Below are positions 22,401-32,328 of a stretch of 64,000 nucleotides of DNA, one piece after another. The notes beneath the pieces were generated by a model. The model saw nothing but the letters and a program-made list of their open reading frames with translations. It was not told the DNA's origin and made no database searches. Each line of letters begins with the position of its first letter. Within the stretch, counting starts at the first letter, position 1. The stretch is taken from positions 1 to 64,000 of the forward strand of contig KN880524.1 in assembly GCA_000934385.1 (NCBI GenBank), in the 5' to 3' direction. Both the position numbers and the translations under genes were made by a program. The DNA is from Cylindrobasidium torrendii FP15055 ss-10. Taxonomy: Eukaryota > Basidiomycota > Agaricomycetes > Agaricales > Physalacriaceae.

Positions 22401-22985
22401 GCGGCACCAGCGACGCCTAGGGCCACGGGCACACCTGCGCCTACCACACCTGCAGCTGCTCCCGCCCGACCAAACGGTGCTGCGACTCCCTCGAGGACCA
22501 CGACTTCCGCCTCTGTCCCCAAAGCTGCGACGCCAACTGCCGCAGTCAAGGTCGAAGAATACCCCGCCGCTCCTTCCCACGAGTTCCTCAGCTGGCTCAA
22601 TAACTCCCTGCAGCCCTTGAACAAGTCCGTCAATGGTATGTACATCCGACGTCATTGTCTTTTCTTTTCTGATCTGTCTTCTGTAGTGGAGGAGATCATG
22701 CAGATGCTATTGTCGTTCCCCGTGGACCCCGATTCCTCGACTGTCGAGCTCATCGCGGAGATGATCTACTCAAACAGCACGATTTTGGACGGACGGAGGT
22801 TCGCGTCGGAGTTCGTTGCAAAGCGCAAAGCAGATGCGCTTTCGCGTGCTAAGAATGGCGTCAATACGAGCGCGAGCAAGCCAGTGTCAATTGCCGAGGT
22901 TGTCAAGGCCCAGCCAAAGCCGCAAGGGAACGAGTGGGGTGGATTCAAGGTTGTGAACAAGAAGAAGAAAGGTGGACGCGCCTAA
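19490..22985 (+). CDS. GYF-domain protein (Smy2/GIGYF-like)
   Basis: GYF proteins bind Pro-rich ligands and act in translational repression, mRNA decay and vesicle traffic. The start is MTASTMHFGPEWMRKQ at 19490. Near residue 60 lies FRYSKEELLQIYRDGG, the short motif that in animal GIGYF proteins contacts 4EHP. The GYF domain spans about 20540-20760: QWAYLDPQGNVQ, an intron beginning GTGGGT, then GPFPAETMQKWKGEGYF and ELLVKRDKLDTEWITV, so the diagnostic W-x-Y and GPF..M..W...GYF residues are all present. A long Pro/Ser/Ala-rich middle follows, with charged helices (LREIQEAEAKKSAAERKEKER and KKTMKEIQEEEEARKK), which are usual in GIGYF/PERQ proteins. The C-terminus (EEIMQMLLSFPVDP ... GGFKVVNKKKKGGRA) matches the conserved C-terminal block. 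About 1,040 residues and five or six introns. It lies in tandem with neighbours on the + strand. Confidence 0.9.
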
Positions 22986-23451
22986 ATCATTCTCTTGAGC
23001 AACTATTATCTACCGGCGATGCTGCCGTGCCAATTAGTTTACGACCGTGTAGGTATATGATATTGTACTCAGCTACTACTCAGCCCAACTCTCATTTGTT
23101 GTTTGTTGTATCAACCTGATGTGACTGCAGACAAAACTGTAAGGCATCGAGTGACAACTAAGCACCTCGGCTTGGGCTTTTGAACGTTTATATGGATGCA
23201 GCATCTGAAGATTGGATAATGAGTATTTGAAATTCCAGAGACTGTGAACGCATCTTACACGTAAGGGCGAAATTAGAGGCGCGATTCTGATCCCTCTAGT
23301 GACGGTACTGTACTAGGTACTGCTCAATTAACAGAGTCCATGTTCATTCGTCCTCTTAAGAGCACCAGTATTATGTAATAAGCAAACGCAGGAAATAGTC
23401 AGCTGATGACGCAGTCGATCATCGCGTCGCGCTTGCCACTTGCTCTTCACG
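22986..23451. other. Spacer between GYF gene and PA28 gene
   Basis: 3' region and promoter; no gene seen. A short GGTACTGTACTAGGTACTG piece at about 23304 recalls the GTAC-rich subterminal repeats of the element at 457-1086, but no ends or duplications accompany it. Confidence 0.45.
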
Positions 23452-24647
23452 ATGGACAACGACACAGCAGCCAGAATTGAAGTACGATTTTCCTCGGAAC
23501 GACGCGTCTGGCGCGTGGATTTTCCCTAATTGAACCCCCCAGGCGTTTCGCACAGAGGTTGCAAAGGGCGCAGAGGATGTTGTATTCAAGAGCTTCCCTC
23601 AAAAGGCGCGTTATTAGTTGCCCATCAGCAACTCGCCATTGCCAATTCTGATCCATGTGCCTTAGATACTGTTGGCGACTCTTTATCCTATCCAGTGCAT
23701 CCTTCTCATACAGCATATAGTGCACTCCAGCAGCTCGTAGTCTCCACGTCCCATTCAAATTCGCCGTTCTACTATGCCCATAACAAATCGACGACCGACA
23801 CTACAGTGTATCCCGCCCCGGACACACTGAATAATGGACCTGAGGTCAAGAAGAGGAAACTGGAGGACGATTCGGGGGCCCAGCCAATTCGCCATGCGGA
23901 AAAGGTCCTGTCCAACAAACAAACCATTGACCTACATGAACACCTCAAGCGGGAATGTGAAGAGTTCAACATCAGTCTTGTACTCTTATCCCACCCATTC
24001 CAACGCATGATTTGACATCAGGTGTAGGATGTGGTCAAGCTGTGGATCACCCTCACTATGCCCAAGTGTGTATACATTTGTCCCGTGTACCTACATAGTG
24101 ACTGACCACCGTCTAGGATCGAAGAGCGAGTTAATTCCACACCTCTCCGCTTTGCCTTCTAACTCAGCGTTAGTGGCGATAACTTTGGGGTGCAAGTTCA
24201 AGAAGGTCGAACTGCCTCCAGATGATGTGAGGTACACGTACTGACATCGCCCTCAGAGTGCCTGTCAGAGCTACATCGCTCACAAGAGAGTGTGTACAAT
24301 CTACGTGATGTCGGGAGGCAGGATTACCTCGCGCGCGCGAAAATTTGCTCAAAGCTCATCAAGTATCCCAATGTCGAAGATTACACGGTAGGCTGGAACA
24401 CCCTCCGCCTTTTCTTGCTGTTGTAAACCCATTCGCAACAGATGGCTCTGAGGGAACATGACGAAAAGCAGCTGTACTTTGCACGTCAACATCTCATCGA
24501 CCTTCGTAATTTATACGCATCCTTGATGGACCTTCTTCAGAAGAACATTACCAAAGTTGGTCGTTCGTGTATGCCCGTGCACCATTCTGACGCCACTGTC
24601 TTTAGCTACGTGCTCCAAAGAGCAACAATAACCGAGGGATGTACTGA
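23452..24647 (+). CDS. Proteasome activator PA28 (REG gamma type)
   Basis: PA28 forms a heptamer that caps the 20S proteasome and opens it without ATP. After splicing the first exon MDNDTAARIE to AFRTEVAKGAEDVVFKSFPQK the protein shows the PA28 alpha-helical fold blocks: FYYAHNKSTTDTTVYPAPDT, a linker with a basic KKRKLED stretch that may act as nuclear signal, then LKRECEEFNI, VVKLWITLTMPKIEDGDNFGV (the activation-loop region), ECLSELHRSQESVYNLRDV, YLARAKICSKLIKYPNVEDY and RQHLIDLRNLYASLMDLLQKNI. The C-terminus NNNRGMY resembles PA28 alpha tails (ending MIY), which dock into the 20S alpha ring. One intron (24126-24173) uses a GC donor; joining around it gives exactly IEDGDNFG. The joins near 23605-23740 are uncertain. 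Saccharomyces lacks PA28 but many basidiomycetes keep it; the linker favours the gamma (nuclear) form. Confidence 0.9.
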
Positions 24648-26163
24648 CTGACAGAACAGTGAGCTGGCCAGTCATGCTCTTCAAGGCTTTTTCGGCCGCT
24701 CGTCCTCAGTCGTGCTTTCTTGTATATGTAATGTGTCGGGTCGGAGGCGCCTCTCCGGAGCACTGGGTACGTTTGCAGGGATAGATGGTCGTATCGTGCG
24801 TGTAATGTGCATGTCCGTATAAGGGCGCCCAATTGCTAGAACGATATAGATGCTTCGAGAATCAACAATTGACGACAGAAAAAATTGGACCCGAGGGGAA
24901 AACTGCAGAAGTGGTATGGCTAGTGCCCGTGATGAGCGCTGTGTTTGAGGAGGTGTGCGACGGCAATGACATGGTCCTGGAAGGATGTTATGTCAATGCA
25001 GGGCGGTGATGCTAGCTTCCGCACAGACTGGCCTTTGTGCGAGTGATCACATAGTGTACGCCTGACGGACAGCACCAACACGGAGGCTCCAGGTCAGGCA
25101 ACACAGGCTCGACCCTGTGTGGTATACCCTGTTGTAAAGTATGTCAGCCCTGTGTTTCCAAGCAGAATGCATTCACCCACGGGTACCCAGTCCAACTCGA
25201 ATACCACAGTGTCATCCTGTTCGACCTCGTCTTCAGCGTGCTAGTAACGGCTGGGTTAACATTGCAGCGAATGTACGGGGATCCCCGCGCTGGTATTCAC
25301 CATCAGAGGTTGCTGAGAGGCATGCCCCCGCACGTGCGGGTCCAGCGCATAGCGGAGCACCATCGACGGTGTCCAGTTGGGTATGTCAAAGGACTCGGAT
25401 ACGCTCCCCATGATGACCTCCGTCAATGCCGACAGCGAACGAAACCGTCTTGAGAATCTGCGTTGGTGGGGCATGCCAAAAACCACTCAGGGTGAGCGAA
25501 GTGAGGCGAGTCGTGATGAAATTAGAACGCGGTGCGGATGAGGGAGGCTGTGGGGAAGAGGGGAGGGCACGGGCGGTGTATACTTGACCTAAGCCAGGTC
25601 TTTATACCTTTACGACGACTTCTAAAGCTTGTCTGACTGGTGGAAATACCATATAGGGAGTACCGAGGATCTGTACAAGCAGGAGGGCACTTTTTCCGAA
25701 GCGTCAGGTTGGCGCGTCGTGTAGTGCGGTTGGACAGGTCGAAGAGACGATATTACTAGTAGAGCCAGTAGTCCAGCGCTTTACATTGTACTAGTAAAAA
25801 CCGGTGAAGTGGAGGCCAGATTCAAGGTGAATTCATTTCTGGTGACGGTCGGTGAGTACATAAACCAATGACCAGTACGCTCAGCTTCATTACAGGTATC
25901 TACGACACTTTCCCTAGACCCTGTGTCACTAATCGATTCACACCCAATCTTGCTTTGCACGGTCAAAATACAAATACTATGTAAGCAATAGCATCAGACA
26001 TCAAGTTATTGGCACATCCTGGCCACAAACTGTACACTCACATCAACAACTTGGCCAAGGGCTTCAAATACGAGGGTAAACTACTACTTCTAACGAATTA
26101 CTTTGGCTGCGCCTACAAAAATATGTAAAGGATAAATACAATCTGGGAGTCGTCCAATACCAC
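24648..26163. other. Long spacer, 1.5 kb
   Basis: No gene is supported. A minus-strand open frame (25256-25486, MVFGMPHQRRFSRRFRSL...) is protein-like in composition, but I cannot place it in any family and find no convincing exons next to it; it may be a relic. I see no RNA gene, terminal repeats or mobile element ends. Confidence 0.45.
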
Positions 26164-28323
26164 TCATCGTGTTGGCGTCTGAATACTGAAAGTACTCTGG
26201 CTTGCCCTCAACGGCGCTGCAAACTGCATCGGTGCCCATTGGGCTTGCTTCACCGTGTTCGCTACCACCGGCGACCGCGACGCCTGCGTAGTCGGCGTGT
26301 TCATTCCCGCTGTCTGGTAATACGTCGTTGCGGATGTTGGCGTGTGTGTGCCAGAAGCAGGCTGCCCATAACCCTGCATATACGGCTGATACGCTCCGTA
26401 TGTTTGCGGATTTTGGTAGTTGAAGAAGGCGCCTTGTTGTTGTTGTTGCTGCTGCTGCTGCTGTTGCGCCTGGCCCGAAAACTGCCCAAAGAAGGCACCT
26501 GCAGAGCCCGTGGTCGATTGTTGGTACGGACGGTACGGTGGTACATGGGTAGGGGTCGCGGTCCCAGAGGTGCCAGGGCGGTAATGTTGGTTTGCACCTT
26601 GCCCATAGCTGTAGTTGTAGCTTGCGAAGGAAGGCGCAGTGATTGAACTCGCAGTAACAGGTGCAATGGGCGTCGGAGGTTGGGTTGGAGGTGCTGGGGT
26701 CGCAGCCACGCCTTTCTGCACTTTGACCGTCGAGTTGTCCCGTATCGCCTTCGGCTTGTCGGTGGGTAGTGTCCCATACCACCCGGTCGTTGGCTGTAAT
26801 GGCAGTGTTTGCTGCAGTACGTGCAGAGCAGACGCAGACGGAGTGAGTGTAGGATCGCTTTCGTCGGACTTGCGTGGACGCAGGGCAGTAAGGAGGGTGA
26901 GTGAATCAAGAACGCTTTGGGCTAAACACGCATATATTAGACAAGGATGATCCATTGGCAAAAACAACGACGCACCAAGCTGCCATTCATCTGAATTCTT
27001 ATCCACAGGAAGATTCTTGTCCAGACGTTGCGACTGCAGCACCTCGAGTCGGGCAAGTGCCTTTTGATTTCGCTCCAACAATTCCTCTATCGAGCTGAGC
27101 AAGGCTACATCTTCCATAGCACCCTTTAAGGCATCGACGTCCTCTGAAGATAACAACTTCGTCGGTGGTTGGGTAGTGTCAATGGCGTTTCGCGAAGACT
27201 CAGGGACATCCACGTCCATGACGCTGTCTGATGCATGAAGTAGTCGTTTGCGTTTCTCCAGTGCACGCTGCTTCCTGATTTCCCTATCATAGCACAGGAA
27301 ACCCATTTCTGCCATACCGACTTCCGCGCACTCTTGCTCGAAGATGGGTGCAAAACTTGTGCATGCACCATAGTCGAGGAAGGATCCAGCGCTTCGCGTT
27401 TGCTGCTTCTTGGGCATCGCAGGCTTAAGCATCAGGGTCTTGTGGTACGAGCCAAGAGTAGGTATTGGCCTGGTCTGCAAGGGGGCTGGGTCTGGGAATA
27501 GAGCCACGAGTTCTGCATGGCCTGTCGGTAGATCCTTGAAGTCGTCGGCCAATGATGGTGGAAGGTCGTTGTTAAGCGATGTCCAGTAGTCGCCCTGCGG
27601 CAATTGCTGCACAAGGGCATACTTGCGAGGCGGGTTGGATAACGAGGAAGAGTCATTGTCAGCAGGGCTGGAGAAGATGGATGGTTGGTCCAGAGGGAGT
27701 TCGACCGAGTGGAAAGACGCTTGTTCGAGTAAGGATAGGGCAGTTTTGCAAAAATGAATCTGGCGCGAGGCTGGAGACGAAGGACGCGTGCGCGGGTGCG
27801 AAGCAATGGGGAGGAGGTTCTTGACTGCATTCTGAGGGAACATTGGATCAGGGACGTATGGTGTGAGATAGAACGAAGACGCACCCGTAGCGTGAAGAGG
27901 GGATGAACAGGAGCATTTTGCAGCAGTGTTCGCAGAGAGTAGACACTCGAAGAAGTTGAAGTTGAAGGATCAGATCCAAGTGTATAGACGCGGTCCAACA
28001 GGCCTTGGTTATCCAATCTAGTAGCAGGTGAGTTTACATTGGGATTTGATCCAAATGCTGCCAACGAACACGTCGAGAACTTCCAAGACCTTTGTTGCAA
28101 TATTCTGGGGCAAGGGTGCTTCCCCGGCGGTTTTGAGCTTGGTGGAAGTGGGCGGTGGGGTGGCCGAGACGCGTTCATCGGTGCGCGAGTGCTTCGATGC
28201 AACCTCGTCCTCATCTTCCAGTGACGGAGACGGCCGCTTGCGTTTTTTTGCAGTTATATCATGGCTGGTCTCGGGGGTGGCGAGGGCGTTGTCGACGGTG
28301 GCCACTTTGGTGTCGTGAGCCAT
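26164..28323 (-). CDS. Gln-rich, probably nuclear protein of unknown function
   Basis: I do not recognise the family with certainty. The ATG at 28323 starts MAHDTKVATVDNALATPE, followed by a basic nuclear-signal-like stretch (KKRKRPSPSLEDEDE). The middle reads as a folded conserved region: LLDRVYTLGSDPS, LFTLRNAVKNLLPIASHP, PPRKYALVQQLPQGDYWTSL, FKDLPTGHAELVALFP, FLDYGACTSFAPIFEQE, with a helical part (SIEELLERNQKALARLEVLQSQRLD). The C-terminal 190 residues are low-complexity Gln/Pro/Thr/Tyr, with 11 Gln codons at 26434-26466, and end FSIQTPTR. The composition suits a chromatin or transcription cofactor subunit, but that is only a guess. An intron near 26930-26983 is 54 bp and stop-free: DEWQL joins AQSVLDSLTLL. 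The first join near 28000-28040 is unresolved. Divergent from mL43, sharing 170 bp. Confidence 0.75.
26434..26466 (-). repeat. Poly-glutamine codon run
   Basis: Eleven CAA/CAG codons in a row on the minus strand, inside the C-terminal tail of the Gln-rich protein. Mixed codons suggest it is not a fresh expansion. Confidence 0.85.
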
Positions 28324-28493
28324 ATGATCTCGCGTCCCAAATGCAACAACTTGAACTAAGGTCGCTTTTCTCTTCGTCACGCTCGTGCAGTCACCAGCAG
28401 AGTCAGTGAGTTGATCTCGATCGTACTGTCACACGCGTGACACCACAGCGATCACACCCACAAACGCTGGCCTTACCCATTCTACCGGCCGCA
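28324..28493. promoter_or_regulatory. Bidirectional promoter with an MCB-like ACGCGT box
   Basis: 170 bp separate the two start codons of the Gln-rich protein (-) and mL43 (+). ACGCGT, the MBF-binding core of yeasts, lies at 28433-28438 inside the near-palindrome GTCACACGCGTGACAC. Whether it acts as a cell-cycle box here is unknown. Confidence 0.45.
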
Positions 28494-28973
28494 ATGAGCG
28501 CCTCTCGTTTCACTCCGCTGCTACGTGCGCAGCTGCGCTCCACTCCAAGCAACGGCCATGTCGCGTTCGTGCCCCCAATTCGGAAGCTCGTCTTCGAGTA
28601 CTGCGACAAATGGCCTTCCTCAGCGAACACACGGACATTCATCCTCAACGAACTCGAACAATTAGCGCGCGCCAATCCCCATGTAGAGCTTGTGGTTAGG
28701 CAGCGTACATACAAGGAGCCTATTATACGCGGTTTCTACGGTGTGCAACCACATTTTCGCGTTCTGTTCTGGTCTCATTTCCCGTTAGCGAACGAACGAC
28801 AAAAGGTTATTGCACTGTCCGGGTTCGAGGTCACTGGTGTCGCGAAGAAGGTCCAATTACTACTCGACTCTTCCGGCGCCAAAATTCGACCTCTCAAGAA
28901 GTCGGTGGAGAGCACAACAGAGTCTACTCGCGGTATCTGGTCCGGGCTTCACGCGGATCGCCCAACATTGTAG
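28494..28973 (+). CDS. Mitochondrial ribosomal protein mL43
   Basis: A component of the mitochondrial large ribosomal subunit with the L51/S25/CI-B8 thioredoxin-like fold (MRPL51 in yeast, MRPL43 in man). It starts MSASRFTPLLRAQLRS. Conserved parts: VPPIRKLVFEYCDKWPSSANTR, LARANPHVELVVRQR and VAKKVQLLLDSSGAKIRPL, then ESTTESTRGIWSGLH. The reading frame is open from start to stop, but it contains a 48-bp stretch with GTGTGC at one end and CCCGTTAG at the other; removing it joins GFY to ANERQKVIALSGFE, which is what homologues have, so it is almost certainly a stop-free intron. The mature protein is then about 143 residues. Divergent from the Gln-rich protein gene. Confidence 0.9.
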   Translation: MSASRFTPLLRAQLRSTPSNGHVAFVPPIRKLVFEYCDKWPSSANTRTFILNELEQLARANPHVELVVRQRTYKEPIIRGFYGVQPHFRVLFWSHFPLANERQKVIALSGFEVTGVAKKVQLLLDSSGAKIRPLKKSVESTTESTRGIWSGLHADRPTL

Positions 28974-29310
28974 TTTCCCATTGCTCCGGCATCCCCAAAG
29001 GCCCGCCATCCTCAATATTACAAATACTACATGCTCACTTAATGACCGCGACCGTGCTTGGCCCTATCACAATGTGCAAAACACGCATTTTCTCACACTC
29101 CCTGGGAATCCCTCGTCTGAATGTCCGAGCTTACACGTGCACGGGCTACCCTCTTTTATAGGAAATACCGGACCTGGTTTTCTTTCCGACGAAGCCCCGT
29201 GTGCCCAGCGTGTCTAAACCACTTAAATTGAACGCATTCTGAAGTCTGTTCCTTTGGTTTCATTGCCTTTCCGTTCTCTCTGTTTCCTACCACCTCCGTC
29301 GGTTGCAGCA

Positions 29311-31015
29311 ATGGCAAGTAACGCGTCTCGCAGGCCTGTTTTGTGACTTATGTGCGCCAGCTTGATTCGCGCAGCTCAATCACCAGTGAGGACTTGCTTT
29401 GGCTGGCGGCCAGTACCGCCCTCTTAGAGAATGCCTCACCACGTCTATCCTCGGGGCCCATTGATATCGTAAGCATAATCTTGCCTATGGGTTCTGCAGT
29501 TTTCAATGTAACATGCTTTGCAGCCTGGAAAACGGATGCGCACTCCATCGATCCAGCAGGCGACTGATTCCCTCAGGCTCGCACGAAGCAAGGGCATGTC
29601 GCAAAGAGAAATCCCGAGCTATCTGAAGCCGACCAAGTCAAGCCAGGCTAAGAGTCTACCACCTCAAGACAGTGCCATGAACGACAGAGTGGTAGGTCCC
29701 ATTCAAGGGGCCAAACGGCGTAGCTGAAATTCGCCAGACGCCGTCAAAGTCAGGTTTTTCGGGCACTCCTTTGGCGCCTTCTTTGGGTCCTAGTTCATCG
29801 GTGTCTTCTTTACCCGCTACCCAGTCCAAACGGCCTGCTTTTCTCAGCCGTACGGCGTCGTCAGCTTCTGTGCCCTCCGAGGCATCTTCCTCGCAGGTGC
29901 CGCCCTCGCCGTCCAAGCGCACAGAATGGATCAACAGAAAGCCTAAGGCTGCCTCTGTCTCCTCCACTATTTCCGCTCGTTCTCCCATTGCTGGAACATG
30001 CTCGGACCGACGTAATGCTGGACCCTCAAACGATAGTACCACGAGCATAGGCTCTTTAATTCGAACACCTCCCACTTCCTATAGTTGGTCCCCACAACAC
30101 CGTCGTAAACAGTCCGGGTCCCCAGATTCAAGTCCTTTAAAATCAACCTTTCGCGAAGCACTATGGGCTGATCAGGATAGCAACAGCTCTGCCCCGCCCT
30201 CGCCTCTTCTACCACCTCCGCGTCTCTGGAGAGCAGCGTATGACTCGACGCCGCCCTCGCCAACCTCATCGCGCCCACATTCGCCATCGCTACAAAGTTA
30301 CGCAGCATCGACCGCATCCGTGTCCATAGAGTCGATCTACGAGGATGGCACGCCGCGTTCGATTCTTGCATCGCGGTCGCCGCGAGGCCAGCCTGCTGGT
30401 ATCGGTTTCGGCCGACAACGTAGCGGGAGCTGCAGCACATCCTTAAAGTCTGTCAAATTTGCGGAAGCTCCCTCAGTGCGGTATGCATCTCTTGGGGACG
30501 AATGGGTCACCCCCGACGAGGTAGACGAAATGAGCGACGCTGGATCAGAGGACGATAACTATGGGACGTCGGAGGATGGCTCAGAGATGGTACATCGACC
30601 TCTACGAGCAATAGGCAGTCTTCTTTCTTTGCGAGAGGAAGACGACGAAGATGCCTCCGAAGAGGCCGTCATTCACGCAACCCTATCACCAAGCATATTC
30701 AGACGCTCAACGAGCCCCAAATTCCGGCAAGAACATTCGACATCCTTTGCCGTGCGGCTCAGAGCAAAACGCCGTCGTCCCTCAGTTTCGTCACTCCGGG
30801 AACCCTTTGGCCCTTCGCCACCTGCTCCGCCGTTTATGATGCCCCAGCCTGCGAAGAGGTCGGCTATCTCCCTGCGCAGTGCGCCCTCATGCGACAACTT
30901 CAGTGTCAAGAGCTCAAGTAGAGCGAGCATGATGAGTGTGCGCAGCATGAAAAGCGTTCGAGACGCTGTACATGGCTTCAGAAATTGGGTGGTTGGGCGT
31001 CGAGTTACCGTATAA
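29311..31015 (+). CDS. Ser-rich protein of unknown function
   Basis: I do not recognise this family. The gene probably starts MASNAS at 29311; the first short intron is ambiguous (donor after MASNA or after MASNASRRPV), and either way it leads to SITSEDLLWLAASTALLENA. The next intron runs from GTAAGC to TTTGCAG and gives PGKRMRTPSIQQATDSLRLARS; a third (about 29691-29736, CTGAAA branch) leads to TPSKSGFSG. The main exon encodes about 410 residues dominated by Ser/Pro/Arg with many SP and TP sites (SPTSSRPHSPS, SRSPRGQP), a conserved-looking island LKSVKFAEAPSVRYASLGDEWVTPDE, an acidic island (EEDDEDASEE) and a basic C-terminus VHGFRNWVVGRRVTV. It is probably disordered and phosphorylated; no activity is claimed. 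Confidence 0.75.
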
Positions 31016-31286
31016 TGGCTTCGATTCCTTTAGTTGACCGGACCTCGAAGCTTGCTCTTTCTTTGGCGCCTGCGCCAACGTGCAAGCACGTCTTTGAACT
31101 AATACATTTTACTAACTTATCCTTTGATTATGCTTCGACGCTGTTGTCACGCACGTTAGGTGCACCGTTCGGTTTTTGTTTGTATGATATGCTCTCCAGT
31201 TGCATAATCGTCCGACAAGCACGAAACTCGGCGATTACAGTGATAGCAAAAAAGGTCCGATTGTAGGAAGGAAGCAATAACCAACG

Positions 31287-32079
31287 CTAATCATCGTCGA
31301 CGTCTAAATCTCCTTCGACACCAGCACCCTCGCCCTTGTCGTCAAATTCATCTGCCGCATTGACCATTCCGTCTACCGAGTCCCACGCAGAAGGATTGGA
31401 AGCATCCATGGCGACGTCGTCCTCACCTGCGTCCGGGTCTACAGATATTGGCACAGCACCGAGTGAAGCCTCAACTGCCGCGAGGATTTCTTCCTGTTTC
31501 TCGTCTGTGAATCGTGCCGCCAGGTCATCTACAATCTATAGAGATGATCAACAAGATAAGTGAGGAGTGGGAAAACACGGGGAATACGCACAACGAAGAG
31601 CTCGACGAGTCGTGTTGGGGCGAGATTCACAATCTGAAGCTTCTCCGCCTTGGTTAGCTCATACTGGTTGAGCGCCCGTGTGAGGCCTGTGATGCCTTCT
31701 GCGGATTGGCGGACGGTGCTCTGGTGCGGCGCCGTGAGGTGTTGTATTGCCTAACACATGTGGTTAATCTGGAGGGTTTGGTATTGTGGGAAAGACAGGG
31801 CTGCGCACCTCGACCTCCACCGTCCGGAGATTATGAATAACCTCCACATTGCTTGGATGCTTCTCCCCTGGTATGATGGTGGATGTATGCCCCGCAGCCT
31901 CTTCTTCTTTCTTTATTCTGACGGCCGTTCGTGTTCGTGCAAGATGGTCGGCTTCAAGCTCTTGCAGCAAGGAGAGCACTTCATAGTTTGACAACAATGC
32001 AGAGCGCGCGTTTACAACCTACCTAACGCGTTATCGGATAAACTCGCCAGCCCAAATGCAGTGTCTTCAGTACCTCCAT
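31287..32079 (-). CDS. RNA polymerase III subunit RPC9 (C17)
   Basis: RPC9/C17 pairs with C25 to form the stalk of RNA polymerase III and helps initiation through the Brf1 factor; animals call it CRCP. The first exon holds only two codons (ATG GAG at 32079); an intron from GTACTG to GGTAG leads to VVNARSALLSNYEVLSLLQELE, which gives the conserved N-terminus MEVVNARSALLSNYEV. The next parts are IPGEKHPSNVEVIHNLRTVE, a second intron, AIQHLTAPHQSTVR, then the helical HRDC-like core LTRALNQYELTKAEKLQIVNLAPTR and LVELFVIVEDLAARFTDEKQEEIL. The tail is acidic (EGDLDVDDD) as in many fungal homologues. Stop at 31287. The length, about 210 residues, is somewhat above yeast C17 (161). Confidence 0.9.
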
Positions 32080-32328
32080 GACAGTCGCGTCGAAAAGTCA
32101 AAAAGTAGTGATCGCGCACCGGACCGATCCGTCCAAGCGCATTCAGTTTGTTTGTTCGACGAGTTTGGTCCAAATATGCTAATATTCACACTAGGCACAA
32201 ATTCACTTATTCGAGTCCACTTTCCTCACAAGCCTCTAGTTTACATAGTATATTGCACATGAAGACAAGAACGCGAAAGCTCACAATACATGAAGAAATA
32301 AATTATATGGCCCACAACGAATGGTCCA

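Noticed and set aside
23300..23325. Second copy of the GTAC-rich element
   Set aside because: Only a short GTAC piece is present; no terminal repeats or duplications.
25256..25486. Possible small gene on the minus strand
   Set aside because: Protein-like composition but no family resemblance, no convincing exons beside it and no promoter signals. Left as a possible relic.
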